Origin: Leptospira biflexa
Lineage (GTDB): Bacteria > Spirochaetota > UBA4802 > UB4802
Direction of reading: 5' to 3'
Length of the DNA: 64,000 bases
Assembly (NCBI GenBank): GCA_020721905.1
Contig: DYLU01000003.1
Span: 25,609 to 89,608, forward strand
Positions 44,275-51,981 of this stretch are shown here, piece after piece. Made by a program: the position numbers and the translations under genes. The notes under the pieces were generated by a model. The model saw nothing but the letters and a program-made list of their open reading frames with translations. It was not told the origin of the DNA and searched no databases. Each line of letters opens with the position of its first letter. Position 1 is the first letter of the stretch.

Positions 44275-45594
44275 ATGATAATAACATCCGAACAACTCAA
44301 GCGCATGGGACTTTTCATAATACTTTTAGTAATTCTATTAGTATATAATGTGTATTCAAAATTATATTTTAACTGGTATGGTATTGATATTATTGTCAGG
44401 TCATACTCTTTTCTTTTTTCTTTTTTATGTATTTTCAATTATACCCAAATAGATTTTAAAATCTATGGAACCGTATATCGTAACCGTTTTCCTAAGTTTG
44501 CAAATCTTATTATTTTTTTGGAATCAAGGGTTATACCTTTTCTACTTATATACTTCATTGCAACCCTTCATACATTAATAGACACTATCAATAATGGTAG
44601 CTGGCCCTATACTGCTTACATAGGGATACTGGATGGACGATATACCAACATTATTTATTATTCATTAATTCTTTTTGTGGTGCTTCGGTATAAGATAAAA
44701 CCTGCTATAGCAATTCCATTATTTATCGGGGGATCTATCGCTTTTTATATCGTTGATAAATTGATTTATACCAATATCATAGCAGGTCCTGGTATAATAT
44801 TTGTAAAACTTTTAAAGCTATCTGTACTTACAGGAGTATTGTTATTTGAATATTTTCATCTAAATTTCCCTCATCTCATTGTAATTGCTATAGCAACCGG
44901 GGGCATGCTTGTTTCAGGAGCTATCGGGACCTATATGTTTTTGTATTCCACTGTCAAACATGAATCTATTAAAAAAGAAATTCAATTCAAACTGCTTCGT
45001 TATGGAATACCATTCAGGATTAATGAACTAAAACAATATGTTTTGATAAAACGCCACTATAAAGATTACCAGTTGCTTATCATGTATTCTAAAGCACTGG
45101 ATTTACCTGTTAATTTTACCGATGAAGAGTGGAGCAAGTTCCTATTTTCTGAAGATATAAAGATGGCAGATGAAGTTGCTTCAATACTATTAAAGAAAAG
45201 CATTGCCGTACCATTTGATTCTATTATTGATTACGCATATACTATATCATTCAAACATTATGAACAATTACAATCTGCCGGTCACCTGGCGCGCCTTGCT
45301 GCGCGATTTGCCGATGGTAATGAAAAAACAATTATATCGACGTTTGAGAAAGGAAATGTTTCATTAAAAATCTGGCTGATGAGTGTAATGGGATTTCATA
45401 AAAAAATTAATTATCTGCCTGTTTTACTGCCATACTGTGCCGACACCAATACAACATTAGCTACCACTGCTTACAGCACACTGGTGCAGATAACAGGTAA
45501 AAATCCTTCTGCTGAACACAACCTGCCAACCAATGACCCACAGGTTTTAAAAGCTTTTAAAGATTTTTATTTTCAAAGCGGCAATATGAAATAA
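44275..45594 (+). CDS. Polytopic membrane protein with cytoplasmic helical C-terminus
   Basis: 439 residues. Hydrophobic segments occur at about 11-28, 38-55, 77-98, 119-138, 145-162, 173-190 and 203-227, giving about seven TM helices. The remaining 210 residues are helical and resemble HEAT-type repeats (YEQLQSAGHLARLAARFADG, LKIWLMSVMGFHKKINYL). No transporter or enzyme motif is seen. No Shine-Dalgarno is evident at 44275, so translation may be coupled to the preceding gene. Its last 38 bases overlap the convergent nth gene. Confidence 0.72.
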   Translation: MIITSEQLKRMGLFIILLVILLVYNVYSKLYFNWYGIDIIVRSYSFLFSFLCIFNYTQIDFKIYGTVYRNRFPKFANLIIFLESRVIPFLLIYFIATLHTLIDTINNGSWPYTAYIGILDGRYTNIIYYSLILFVVLRYKIKPAIAIPLFIGGSIAFYIVDKLIYTNIIAGPGIIFVKLLKLSVLTGVLLFEYFHLNFPHLIVIAIATGGMLVSGAIGTYMFLYSTVKHESIKKEIQFKLLRYGIPFRINELKQYVLIKRHYKDYQLLIMYSKALDLPVNFTDEEWSKFLFSEDIKMADEVASILLKKSIAVPFDSIIDYAYTISFKHYEQLQSAGHLARLAARFADGNEKTIISTFEKGNVSLKIWLMSVMGFHKKINYLPVLLPYCADTNTTLATTAYSTLVQITGKNPSAEHNLPTNDPQVLKAFKDFYFQSGNMK

Positions 45595-46189
45595 TGGGGC
45601 ATCTGCTGCATGCAGGCTTTCGTGCATAGCATATTATCCTTCCGTGATAGATGAATAACAAATGTGCTGTAATCCAGTCAGATTGCCTGATGCTTTCCAT
45701 CAGTGCCATTTCGACAGCAATAGGTTTTTTGCTGTCTGCATACCCTATTCTACCAGCAACACGGGCTACATGGGTATCAACCGGTATTGCAGGAATGCCA
45801 AAGCCAAAAGCCAATATTACATTGGCAGATTTTCTGCCCACTCCCGGCAGACTCATCAAATCCTCACGTGTATCAGGTACAATTCCATTAAACGTATGTA
45901 CTATAGTTCCTGCCAATGCCACAATATGTTTTGCCTTGTTGTGATAGAAACCTGTTGATTTTATAATTTCCTCAACATCATTGATGTCAGCCTGTGCCAG
46001 TGAATAAAAATCAGGATATTTATTAAATAGCTGTGGAGATACCCTGTTAACCTGATTATCAGTTGTCTGAGCAGACAACACCACTGCAACACACAACTGG
46101 TATATATTGGCAAAACGCAATGGTGCAGAAACCTGATACTGCTTTTTCAAGCGATTAATGATTTTTTTTGAGGTAGCTTTATCTATCAT
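45557..46189 (-). CDS. nth: Endonuclease III (base-excision repair)
   Basis: DNA glycosylase/AP lyase for oxidised pyrimidines. 210 residues. The helix-hairpin-helix LMSLPGVGRKSANVIL has catalytic Lys120, and Asp138 lies in IPVDTHVARVAGRIGY; both match E. coli Nth numbering. The [4Fe-4S] ligands follow C-x6-C-x2-C-x5-C in CYARKPACSRCPIISYC. It overlaps the 3' end of the upstream TPR lipoprotein gene by 11 bases and so is translationally coupled to it. Confidence 0.95.
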   Translation of the reverse strand: MIDKATSKKIINRLKKQYQVSAPLRFANIYQLCVAVVLSAQTTDNQVNRVSPQLFNKYPDFYSLAQADINDVEEIIKSTGFYHNKAKHIVALAGTIVHTFNGIVPDTREDLMSLPGVGRKSANVILAFGFGIPAIPVDTHVARVAGRIGYADSKKPIAVEMALMESIRQSDWITAHLLFIYHGRIICYARKPACSRCPIISYCRFENKNL

Positions 46190-46709
46190 GAGCTATCGCC
46201 ATAAGAAGTGAACTGGCCTCTTTTTGCCTGGACTTGAATATATGCATATCTGCAATATCATCATTGGTAAAATAATATCCACAGATCAGCGGTTTATCAT
46301 ATTTCATGTAAACAATAGCTTCCAGATCCTGTTTTGCCTTTGCATGTGCACCCTGGCTCAGGAATAGCTTTGCCCTGAAATAATATGCTTCAAAGTGACG
46401 GGGGTTTTTTTCGATAGCCTGCGTAAAATAGTCCATAGCTTTTTTGCTTTCATTCATAAAATAATATGATAGTCCTGCCCCAAACAGGATATCATAATCA
46501 ATGTAGTTTTTTTGCATAAGCCGTGTAAAATCCAGTGCAGCCCATTCATATCGGCGCTTATACACATTTTCCCAGGCGTTGATAATTGTTTGATTTATAT
46601 ATGGGTCATTAAACCGCCAGAGACTTTTATGCTTACCGTGTTGCACGGGTGAACAATAGAAAAGCAGGATACCTGTCATGCATAATGTAAATAGTATACA
46701 TTTTTTCAT
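46179..46709 (-). CDS. TPR lipoprotein
   Basis: 176 residues with signal MKKCILFTLCMTGILLFYC and Cys19 as the lipidated residue. Two to three TPR units follow: RRYEWAALDFTRLMQKNY, GLSYYFMNESKKAMDYFTQA and YFRAKLFLSQGAHAKAKQDL. Likely an envelope-anchored adaptor. It begins 5 bases after rdgB and overlaps nth, so three otherwise unrelated genes form one tight operon. Confidence 0.85.
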   Translation of the reverse strand: MKKCILFTLCMTGILLFYCSPVQHGKHKSLWRFNDPYINQTIINAWENVYKRRYEWAALDFTRLMQKNYIDYDILFGAGLSYYFMNESKKAMDYFTQAIEKNPRHFEAYYFRAKLFLSQGAHAKAKQDLEAIVYMKYDKPLICGYYFTNDDIADMHIFKSRQKEASSLLMAIAHDR

Positions 46710-46714
46710 ATTTT

Positions 46715-47305
46715 TTATTCACTCACAATCTTTTGTAACAGCCGTTTAACCTTTTGCAAAGCACGTGCCCTGTGGCTTATTTCATTTTTTACATCCAGAG
46801 GTAACTGTGCCATAGTCTTTCCCAATTCTGGTATAAAAAAAACAGGATCATATCCAAAACCATTTTCACCTGCCGGCTCTTTTGCAATAATACCTTCACA
46901 TATACCTTCTTCTACATATTCTCTACCATCGGGGAAGACTATAGCCATAACACATACAAAGCGTGCCTGACGCCTATCATCAGGCACATCTTGCATTTTT
47001 TGTAATAAAAGCCTGTATCGTTCTTCATCTGTCTTAAAATTACCAAATCGTGCTGAATACACGCCGGGCTCGCCATCCAGCGCATCAACTACAAGCCCTG
47101 AATCATCCGCAAGAGCTGGCAAGCCTGTAACATTACATACATACCGTGCCTTTATTAAGGCATTATCTGTAAATGTTAGGCCCGTTTCTTCTATATCACC
47201 TATTTCAGGATACTTTTCAAGTGAGGTAAATATTATTGAAGGTATATCAAAAGAAAGTATTTCTTTCATTTTCCCTTTATTGCGTGTTGCAACTACTATC
47301 TCCAT
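46715..47305 (-). CDS. rdgB: XTP/dITP pyrophosphatase (house-cleaning NTPase)
   Basis: Removes non-canonical purine triphosphates (XTP, dITP). 196 residues with the Ham1 signatures: VVATRNKGKMKEI at the N-terminus, TFTDNALIKARY, ADDSGLVVDALDGEPGVYSARF with the catalytic Asp, GENGFGYDPVFF, and KNEISHRARAL near the end. Together with nth in one operon it forms a genome-integrity pair. Confidence 0.95.
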   Translation of the reverse strand: MEIVVATRNKGKMKEILSFDIPSIIFTSLEKYPEIGDIEETGLTFTDNALIKARYVCNVTGLPALADDSGLVVDALDGEPGVYSARFGNFKTDEERYRLLLQKMQDVPDDRRQARFVCVMAIVFPDGREYVEEGICEGIIAKEPAGENGFGYDPVFFIPELGKTMAQLPLDVKNEISHRARALQKVKRLLQKIVSE

Positions 47306-47472
47306 ATTTGATTAATACTCCTGCAAAACTATTAAATAATTTTGTTTTTTAAATAAAATAATTTTATTGATTATCCAAATGTTAGACTAAAATAGTCAAT
47401 CTAAAATATTTGTAGCTGTTTTTTATTTATTTTCATTGAAAAATTTATTATTATTATTTATAGTCCAATGCC

Positions 47473-48147
47473 ATGGAAGAACAGAAGCAGTTGAATATTT
47501 TAAGGATAGGGATTGCAAATCTTCCCGAACTGGAAGAGCTGGTTAAATCTTTTCGTCTGATGAATCAGTATTCAAGGCGACGGCGTTTTATAGTTTCACG
47601 AGAGGATTTATATGATACCTATGGTAATATTATTGTAGAAAAGGCTCACGATATAAACATATCAGTTGTAAAATTGCTGCAACGAAACTTTAAACCTGAT
47701 ACAGAGTTTAAAATATTCAGCTCCGATGAAGGCATTGCTATTGTAACCAATACCGAATCACCCAACGCAAAAGAATTCTCTTTACAGCTTATCGCTACCA
47801 TTCAAGGAATTGGAGGAGGAATCTATAAACCATTTATTGACACTGTTCCAGGCTTCTATGAACTCTTCAAGTTATTTGAAAAAGGTCTATCGCCAAAATT
47901 GATTGTAGTTGGCTATATACCTGTAAAACAGGTTGCTCAGGAAGTATCCATGTATAATGAAATAAAAAAATATGACCCCTATATCAGAATACTTGATATT
48001 ACGCATGATCAATTAAAACCAAAATCATTTTTAAAAGGGACTGTAACCTTTCATTTTGACAATGCCCATAAAGTATGGCAAAGATTTTTAACCAAACTAA
48101 TTCAGGAATATACTAAGCCATATTTCATGGAACAAATCACAAAATAA
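47473..48147 (+). CDS. Uncharacterised protein, possibly linked to the following histidine kinase
   Basis: 224 residues, no signal or TM segment. The N-terminus has IANLPELEELVKSFRLMN; the centre has a Gly-rich turn IQGIGGGIYKPFIDTVPGF. No motif identifies a family. The gene ends 11 bases before the histidine kinase start, so co-transcription is likely and the protein may provide input to that kinase. The Shine-Dalgarno is poor. AT-rich sequence upstream contains the small palindrome GACTA-AAA-TAGTC. Confidence 0.65.
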   Translation: MEEQKQLNILRIGIANLPELEELVKSFRLMNQYSRRRRFIVSREDLYDTYGNIIVEKAHDINISVVKLLQRNFKPDTEFKIFSSDEGIAIVTNTESPNAKEFSLQLIATIQGIGGGIYKPFIDTVPGFYELFKLFEKGLSPKLIVVGYIPVKQVAQEVSMYNEIKKYDPYIRILDITHDQLKPKSFLKGTVTFHFDNAHKVWQRFLTKLIQEYTKPYFMEQITK

Positions 48148-48158
48148 GTAACGATATT

Positions 48159-50201
48159 ATGAAAGATAAGCTTTTACAATGTTTTGCTATACTCCTGTTT
48201 ATAAGCGTTATTATTTCTACAACAAGCATTACCATATTAATATACTTTATTACCGCGCATTCGTGGGTTTTCTATTTAAGCATTGTCTGTACTATTTTAC
48301 TCATTTTTCTTTTTATCTATATCCGGATAATACACAAGATTCTATTTATTGATAAAATTAAAAAATTATATGCAATTGCTGAAAACTTTAAAAAAGGCGA
48401 GTTTCATCATCAGGTTGAACAAATAGCCGGTGATAATCTTTTTGCAAAAATATATACTGAGCTGTTATCTGCTTCAAGGAATCTGGAAAACATTATTAAA
48501 TCCCAGAAAAGTGAAATTGAAAAGTTACGCGAACTATATACCAATATGATGTTTTCCATGAATGCCTATATTGTTGTACTTGATGTACATAACACTATCC
48601 TTTTTACCAATGACTTATTTTTAAAGAAATTTCAATACACACCACAGGAAGTATCAGGTAAAAATATTACTGAACTTTTTTATTTTTTAACTGGAACAGT
48701 GCTGCAGGCCATTGAAGAGATAAAAAAAACTCATGAATCCATTGTTCTGGAAAAAGCCCACCTGATTTCAAATAACCGTATTACCGTTATTGCTGACATT
48801 AAACTGTCATATATGATTTCCAATAATGACCCTCAGATCATTATGGTAATGGATGATGTTACCAGTAAAACAAAGCGTGATTATCAGATTTCACTTATTA
48901 CCAGGCTATCAGAAAAAATCCAGAAAGATGATGTGCTGGATCATGTATTACGAACCATATTAACCGCCGTAACATCAGGGACAGGGCTTGGATTTAACCG
49001 CGCAATGCTTTTTTTGAAAGATGACAAGAATAATGTCCTGTATGGTAGAATGGCAGTTGGCCCTGATACTCTTGAAGAGGCTTTTGCCATCTGGAGCAGT
49101 CTAAGCCCACAAAAGGACAAGGAAATATTAAGCCGCGGTGTAAATGGGGATGATGCCCATGGTCAATTACTGAAAGAAAAAGTTGGATCCACATCATTTG
49201 ATTTGAGTGAAGAAACAATTTTTACTGAAGCATTTAAAACCGGCGAAACAATTCATATATATGATTCTTACCATGATCCCCGTGTTAATGATGAAATCAG
49301 ATCTTTCATTGATGTAAATGAATTTGTGATTGTTCCTCTTATTGCTTTGAATAAAACAATAGGTATTGTTATTGCCGATAATAAATTCAATCAGATGCCA
49401 ATTACCCAGGATAGCGTGGACCTTTTAACTATATTTGCATATCAGGCAGCGTTATCAATAGAAAGCTATAACAGCCTTGAGCTCCTCAAAAAAGAGATGG
49501 AAAAAATAAAGCAGCGCCAGGAGGCCATTGTCGAATCTGAAAAACTGGCTGCAATCGGTCGTATTGCATCGCACATAGCACATGAAATCCGCAACCCCCT
49601 TGTGACTGTTGGCGGGTATTCCCGCCGGATATTACAGAATATCAGTCAAAACCCACCCGATGTACAGAAAATAAATAAAGCAGCACAGATCATAATGACT
49701 GAAACAGAGCGCCTTGAAAAAATTCTTGCCAATGTAATGGACTTTACACGTCCCTCACCATTTTTATTAAAGTTTAATAATATCAACGATATAATCAAAG
49801 ACACAGCATCCCTGCTTTCCAATCTTTTCCAGGAAAGGCGCGTGGAGCTATCGCTTGAGCTGGAGGAAGTTCCATTAATCAAATCAGATTTCAATCAGAT
49901 GAAGCAGGTTATGCTTAACCTTTTGCAAAATGCCCTTGATGCAACCCAGCCCTACGGTGTAGTGCAAGTTAAGACATATGCAAATGATCAATATGTCTAT
50001 ATTGATGTCAGCGATACCGGAACGGGAATAGATGAGGAAAACATTAACATAATCTTTGAGCCTTTTTATACAACCAAGACAACCGGCGTGGGATTGGGCC
50101 TTGCTATTGTCAAAAAAATTGTAGCTGACCACAATGGTGAAATAAAAATAACGAATAAGGAAAGAGGAGCAGTATTTACAATTTCAATACCATTGCCATA
50201 A
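48159..50201 (+). CDS. Membrane sensor histidine kinase (2 TM, PAS, GAF)
   Basis: 680 residues. Two TM helices at about 8-31 and 37-57 form a hairpin with almost no periplasmic loop. A HAMP-like linker, a PAS domain (about 125-235, with YIVVLDVHNTILFTNDLF) and a GAF domain (about 255-440) follow. Phosphoacceptor His475 lies in HIAHEIRNPLVTVGGYS. The ATPase domain is complete: LNLLQNALDATQP, DTGTGIDEENI, FEPFYTTKTTGVGLGLAI. It is followed by a single-domain response regulator, its probable partner. Confidence 0.92.
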   Translation: MKDKLLQCFAILLFISVIISTTSITILIYFITAHSWVFYLSIVCTILLIFLFIYIRIIHKILFIDKIKKLYAIAENFKKGEFHHQVEQIAGDNLFAKIYTELLSASRNLENIIKSQKSEIEKLRELYTNMMFSMNAYIVVLDVHNTILFTNDLFLKKFQYTPQEVSGKNITELFYFLTGTVLQAIEEIKKTHESIVLEKAHLISNNRITVIADIKLSYMISNNDPQIIMVMDDVTSKTKRDYQISLITRLSEKIQKDDVLDHVLRTILTAVTSGTGLGFNRAMLFLKDDKNNVLYGRMAVGPDTLEEAFAIWSSLSPQKDKEILSRGVNGDDAHGQLLKEKVGSTSFDLSEETIFTEAFKTGETIHIYDSYHDPRVNDEIRSFIDVNEFVIVPLIALNKTIGIVIADNKFNQMPITQDSVDLLTIFAYQAALSIESYNSLELLKKEMEKIKQRQEAIVESEKLAAIGRIASHIAHEIRNPLVTVGGYSRRILQNISQNPPDVQKINKAAQIIMTETERLEKILANVMDFTRPSPFLLKFNNINDIIKDTASLLSNLFQERRVELSLELEEVPLIKSDFNQMKQVMLNLLQNALDATQPYGVVQVKTYANDQYVYIDVSDTGTGIDEENINIIFEPFYTTKTTGVGLGLAIVKKIVADHNGEIKITNKERGAVFTISIPLP

Positions 50202-50247
50202 TGTATTTTACAATTCATTTAATGCTGTTAGTATACTGTTCATTGAT

Positions 50248-50290
50248 ATTATGTATATAAAAAATGTGTTTGATTTTTTATATACATAAT
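50248..50290. repeat. Perfect 18-bp inverted repeat before the response regulator
   Basis: ATTATGTATATAAAAAAT at 50248-50265 and its exact reverse complement at 50273-50290 flank the 7-base loop GTGTTTG. Sixteen of the eighteen pairs are A-T. It could be an operator, an AT-rich transcription stop after the kinase gene, or an mRNA hairpin. Confidence 0.75.
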
Positions 50291-50326
50291 GTACATTACA
50301 TAGTAGAAAAACATCAGGAGGTTGTT

Positions 50327-50686
50327 ATGAAGAAAATACTTATTGTTGAAGATGAACAGCATCAACGTGAGCTGTATGCAATGGAGCTTCAGGAAGAGGG
50401 ATATGACGTTGATCAGGCAGCAAATGGTAAGGAAGCTGTTGATAAAGTAAAAGCAAATAAATATGATTGCGTGGTGCTTGATATACGTATGCCCGAGATG
50501 GATGGCATAGAAGCTTTAGGGAAGATCCTTTCCCGTGACAAAAAAGTGCCCATTATTATTTATACTGCATACTCCAACTATAAAAGCAACTTCATGACCT
50601 GGACAGCAGATGCATACATTACTAAATCATCAAATTTAAAAGAACTCAAAGACAAAATCAAAGAACTGGTAGCAACACGAAGCTAA
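50327..50686 (+). CDS. Single-domain response regulator
   Basis: 119 residues, receiver only. Acidic pocket VEDE at residues 7-10, phospho-acceptor Asp52 in VVLDIRMPEMDG, Thr of the IIIYTAYS switch strand and Lys in YITKSSNL complete the site. No output domain, so it works by protein contact or as a phosphorelay member. AGGAGG precedes ATG 50327. It ends on the base before the glgC start codon. Confidence 0.92.
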   Translation: MKKILIVEDEQHQRELYAMELQEEGYDVDQAANGKEAVDKVKANKYDCVVLDIRMPEMDGIEALGKILSRDKKVPIIIYTAYSNYKSNFMTWTADAYITKSSNLKELKDKIKELVATRS

Positions 50687-51907
50687 ATGGAACTGCAGGA
50701 AGCATTAAAAAAAACACTCATTTTCATACTTGCTGGTGGTCAGGGGGAGCGGTTGTACCCTTTGACAAAAGATAGATCAAAGCCCTCAGTACATTTTGCC
50801 GGCACCTATCGTATCATTGATTTTTCATTAAGTAATTGTCTCAACTCAGACTTAAGCCGTATTATAGTACTCACCCAGTATAAATCATTGTCTCTTGACC
50901 GGCACATAAAAACAGCATGGAACCTGTATTTCCGGGAATCCGGCAATTTTATCGACGTGGTACCACCACAGCAGCGATATGACGAAAACTGGTATCTGGG
51001 CACAGCAGATGCTATATTCCAGAATATCTACATCATTGAACATGAAAAGCCGCACTTTACACTCATCCTCTCGGGCGATCATATCTACAAGATGGATTAT
51101 CGTAAGATGCTGAAATATCATATTGAAAAAGATGCAGATATGACCATTGCCGCATGCGAAATGCCTTTACATGAAGCACAACGATTTGGAGTTCTTGTTA
51201 CCGATAGTTCCTTAAGGGTTACTGGTTTTGAGGAAAAACCTCAAAACCCACAACCAGTCCCCGGCAAACCTGACGTTGCATTTGTTTCTATGGGAATTTA
51301 TATTTTTACCACTGAAAAATTAGTTCGTTATGTTTCTGACGACCATAAGCTCGACAGCTCAAAGGATTTTGGCAAAGATATTATTCCCCGCATTTTTTCT
51401 ACAGAGCGTGTCTTTGCGTACGACTATGTTCATAATGAAGGAGAACGCGCCTACTGGCGCGACATCGGAACTATCGCCTCATATTATGAAGCTCACAGGG
51501 ACATTATTTCAATAACCCCCATCCTTAACCTCTACGATAAAGAATGGCCCATCCGTACCTACATGGAACAATGGCCTCCGGCAAAATTTATTCATAATGA
51601 AGAAGGAAGAAGAGGAGTTGCAATAAACTCACTGGTTGCCAATGGCGCAATTATAAGCGGGGGGTACGTGGAAGACTCTGTTATATCTCCGGGGGTTAAA
51701 GTCAACAGCTTCTCAGAAGTGAAGGGCAGTATCATTATGCATGGTTCTACCATTGGTCGATATGCAAAAATACGAAATGCCATCATTGACAAAGACAATC
51801 ATATACCAGAGCACATGGATATAGGATACAATCTGGAAGAGGATAAAAAACATTTTACTGTCAGCCCTGAAGGCATTGTTGTGATACCTAAAGGCTATCT
51901 GCAATAA
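50687..51907 (+). CDS. glgC: Glucose-1-phosphate adenylyltransferase (ADP-glucose pyrophosphorylase)
   Basis: Makes ADP-glucose, the donor for glycogen synthase. 406 residues. The N-terminal nucleotidyltransferase domain has AGGQGERLYPLTKDRSKPSV and the YRIIDFSLSNCLNS segment, then SGDHIYKMDY; substrate-binding FEEKP follows at about 185. The C-terminal left-handed beta-helix starts near residue 305. The ATG directly abuts the response-regulator stop and has no separate Shine-Dalgarno, so translation depends on the upstream gene. The glycogen synthase that would use its product is in the fusion at 7.2-12 kb. Confidence 0.95.
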   Translation: MELQEALKKTLIFILAGGQGERLYPLTKDRSKPSVHFAGTYRIIDFSLSNCLNSDLSRIIVLTQYKSLSLDRHIKTAWNLYFRESGNFIDVVPPQQRYDENWYLGTADAIFQNIYIIEHEKPHFTLILSGDHIYKMDYRKMLKYHIEKDADMTIAACEMPLHEAQRFGVLVTDSSLRVTGFEEKPQNPQPVPGKPDVAFVSMGIYIFTTEKLVRYVSDDHKLDSSKDFGKDIIPRIFSTERVFAYDYVHNEGERAYWRDIGTIASYYEAHRDIISITPILNLYDKEWPIRTYMEQWPPAKFIHNEEGRRGVAINSLVANGAIISGGYVEDSVISPGVKVNSFSEVKGSIIMHGSTIGRYAKIRNAIIDKDNHIPEHMDIGYNLEEDKKHFTVSPEGIVVIPKGYLQ

Positions 51908-51981
51908 AATTATAGCAAACCACTTATTCCGTGATAGATTAATTGAATCGTCATGAATTGTCAGTTGGGGAGGTAATTTCC

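Noticed and set aside
33920-51940. CCGTGATAG occurs at about 33922, 45642 and 51929 and looked like a shared regulatory motif
   Set aside because: The three sites differ in strand and context; one lies within nth coding sequence, so coincidence is the simplest explanation.
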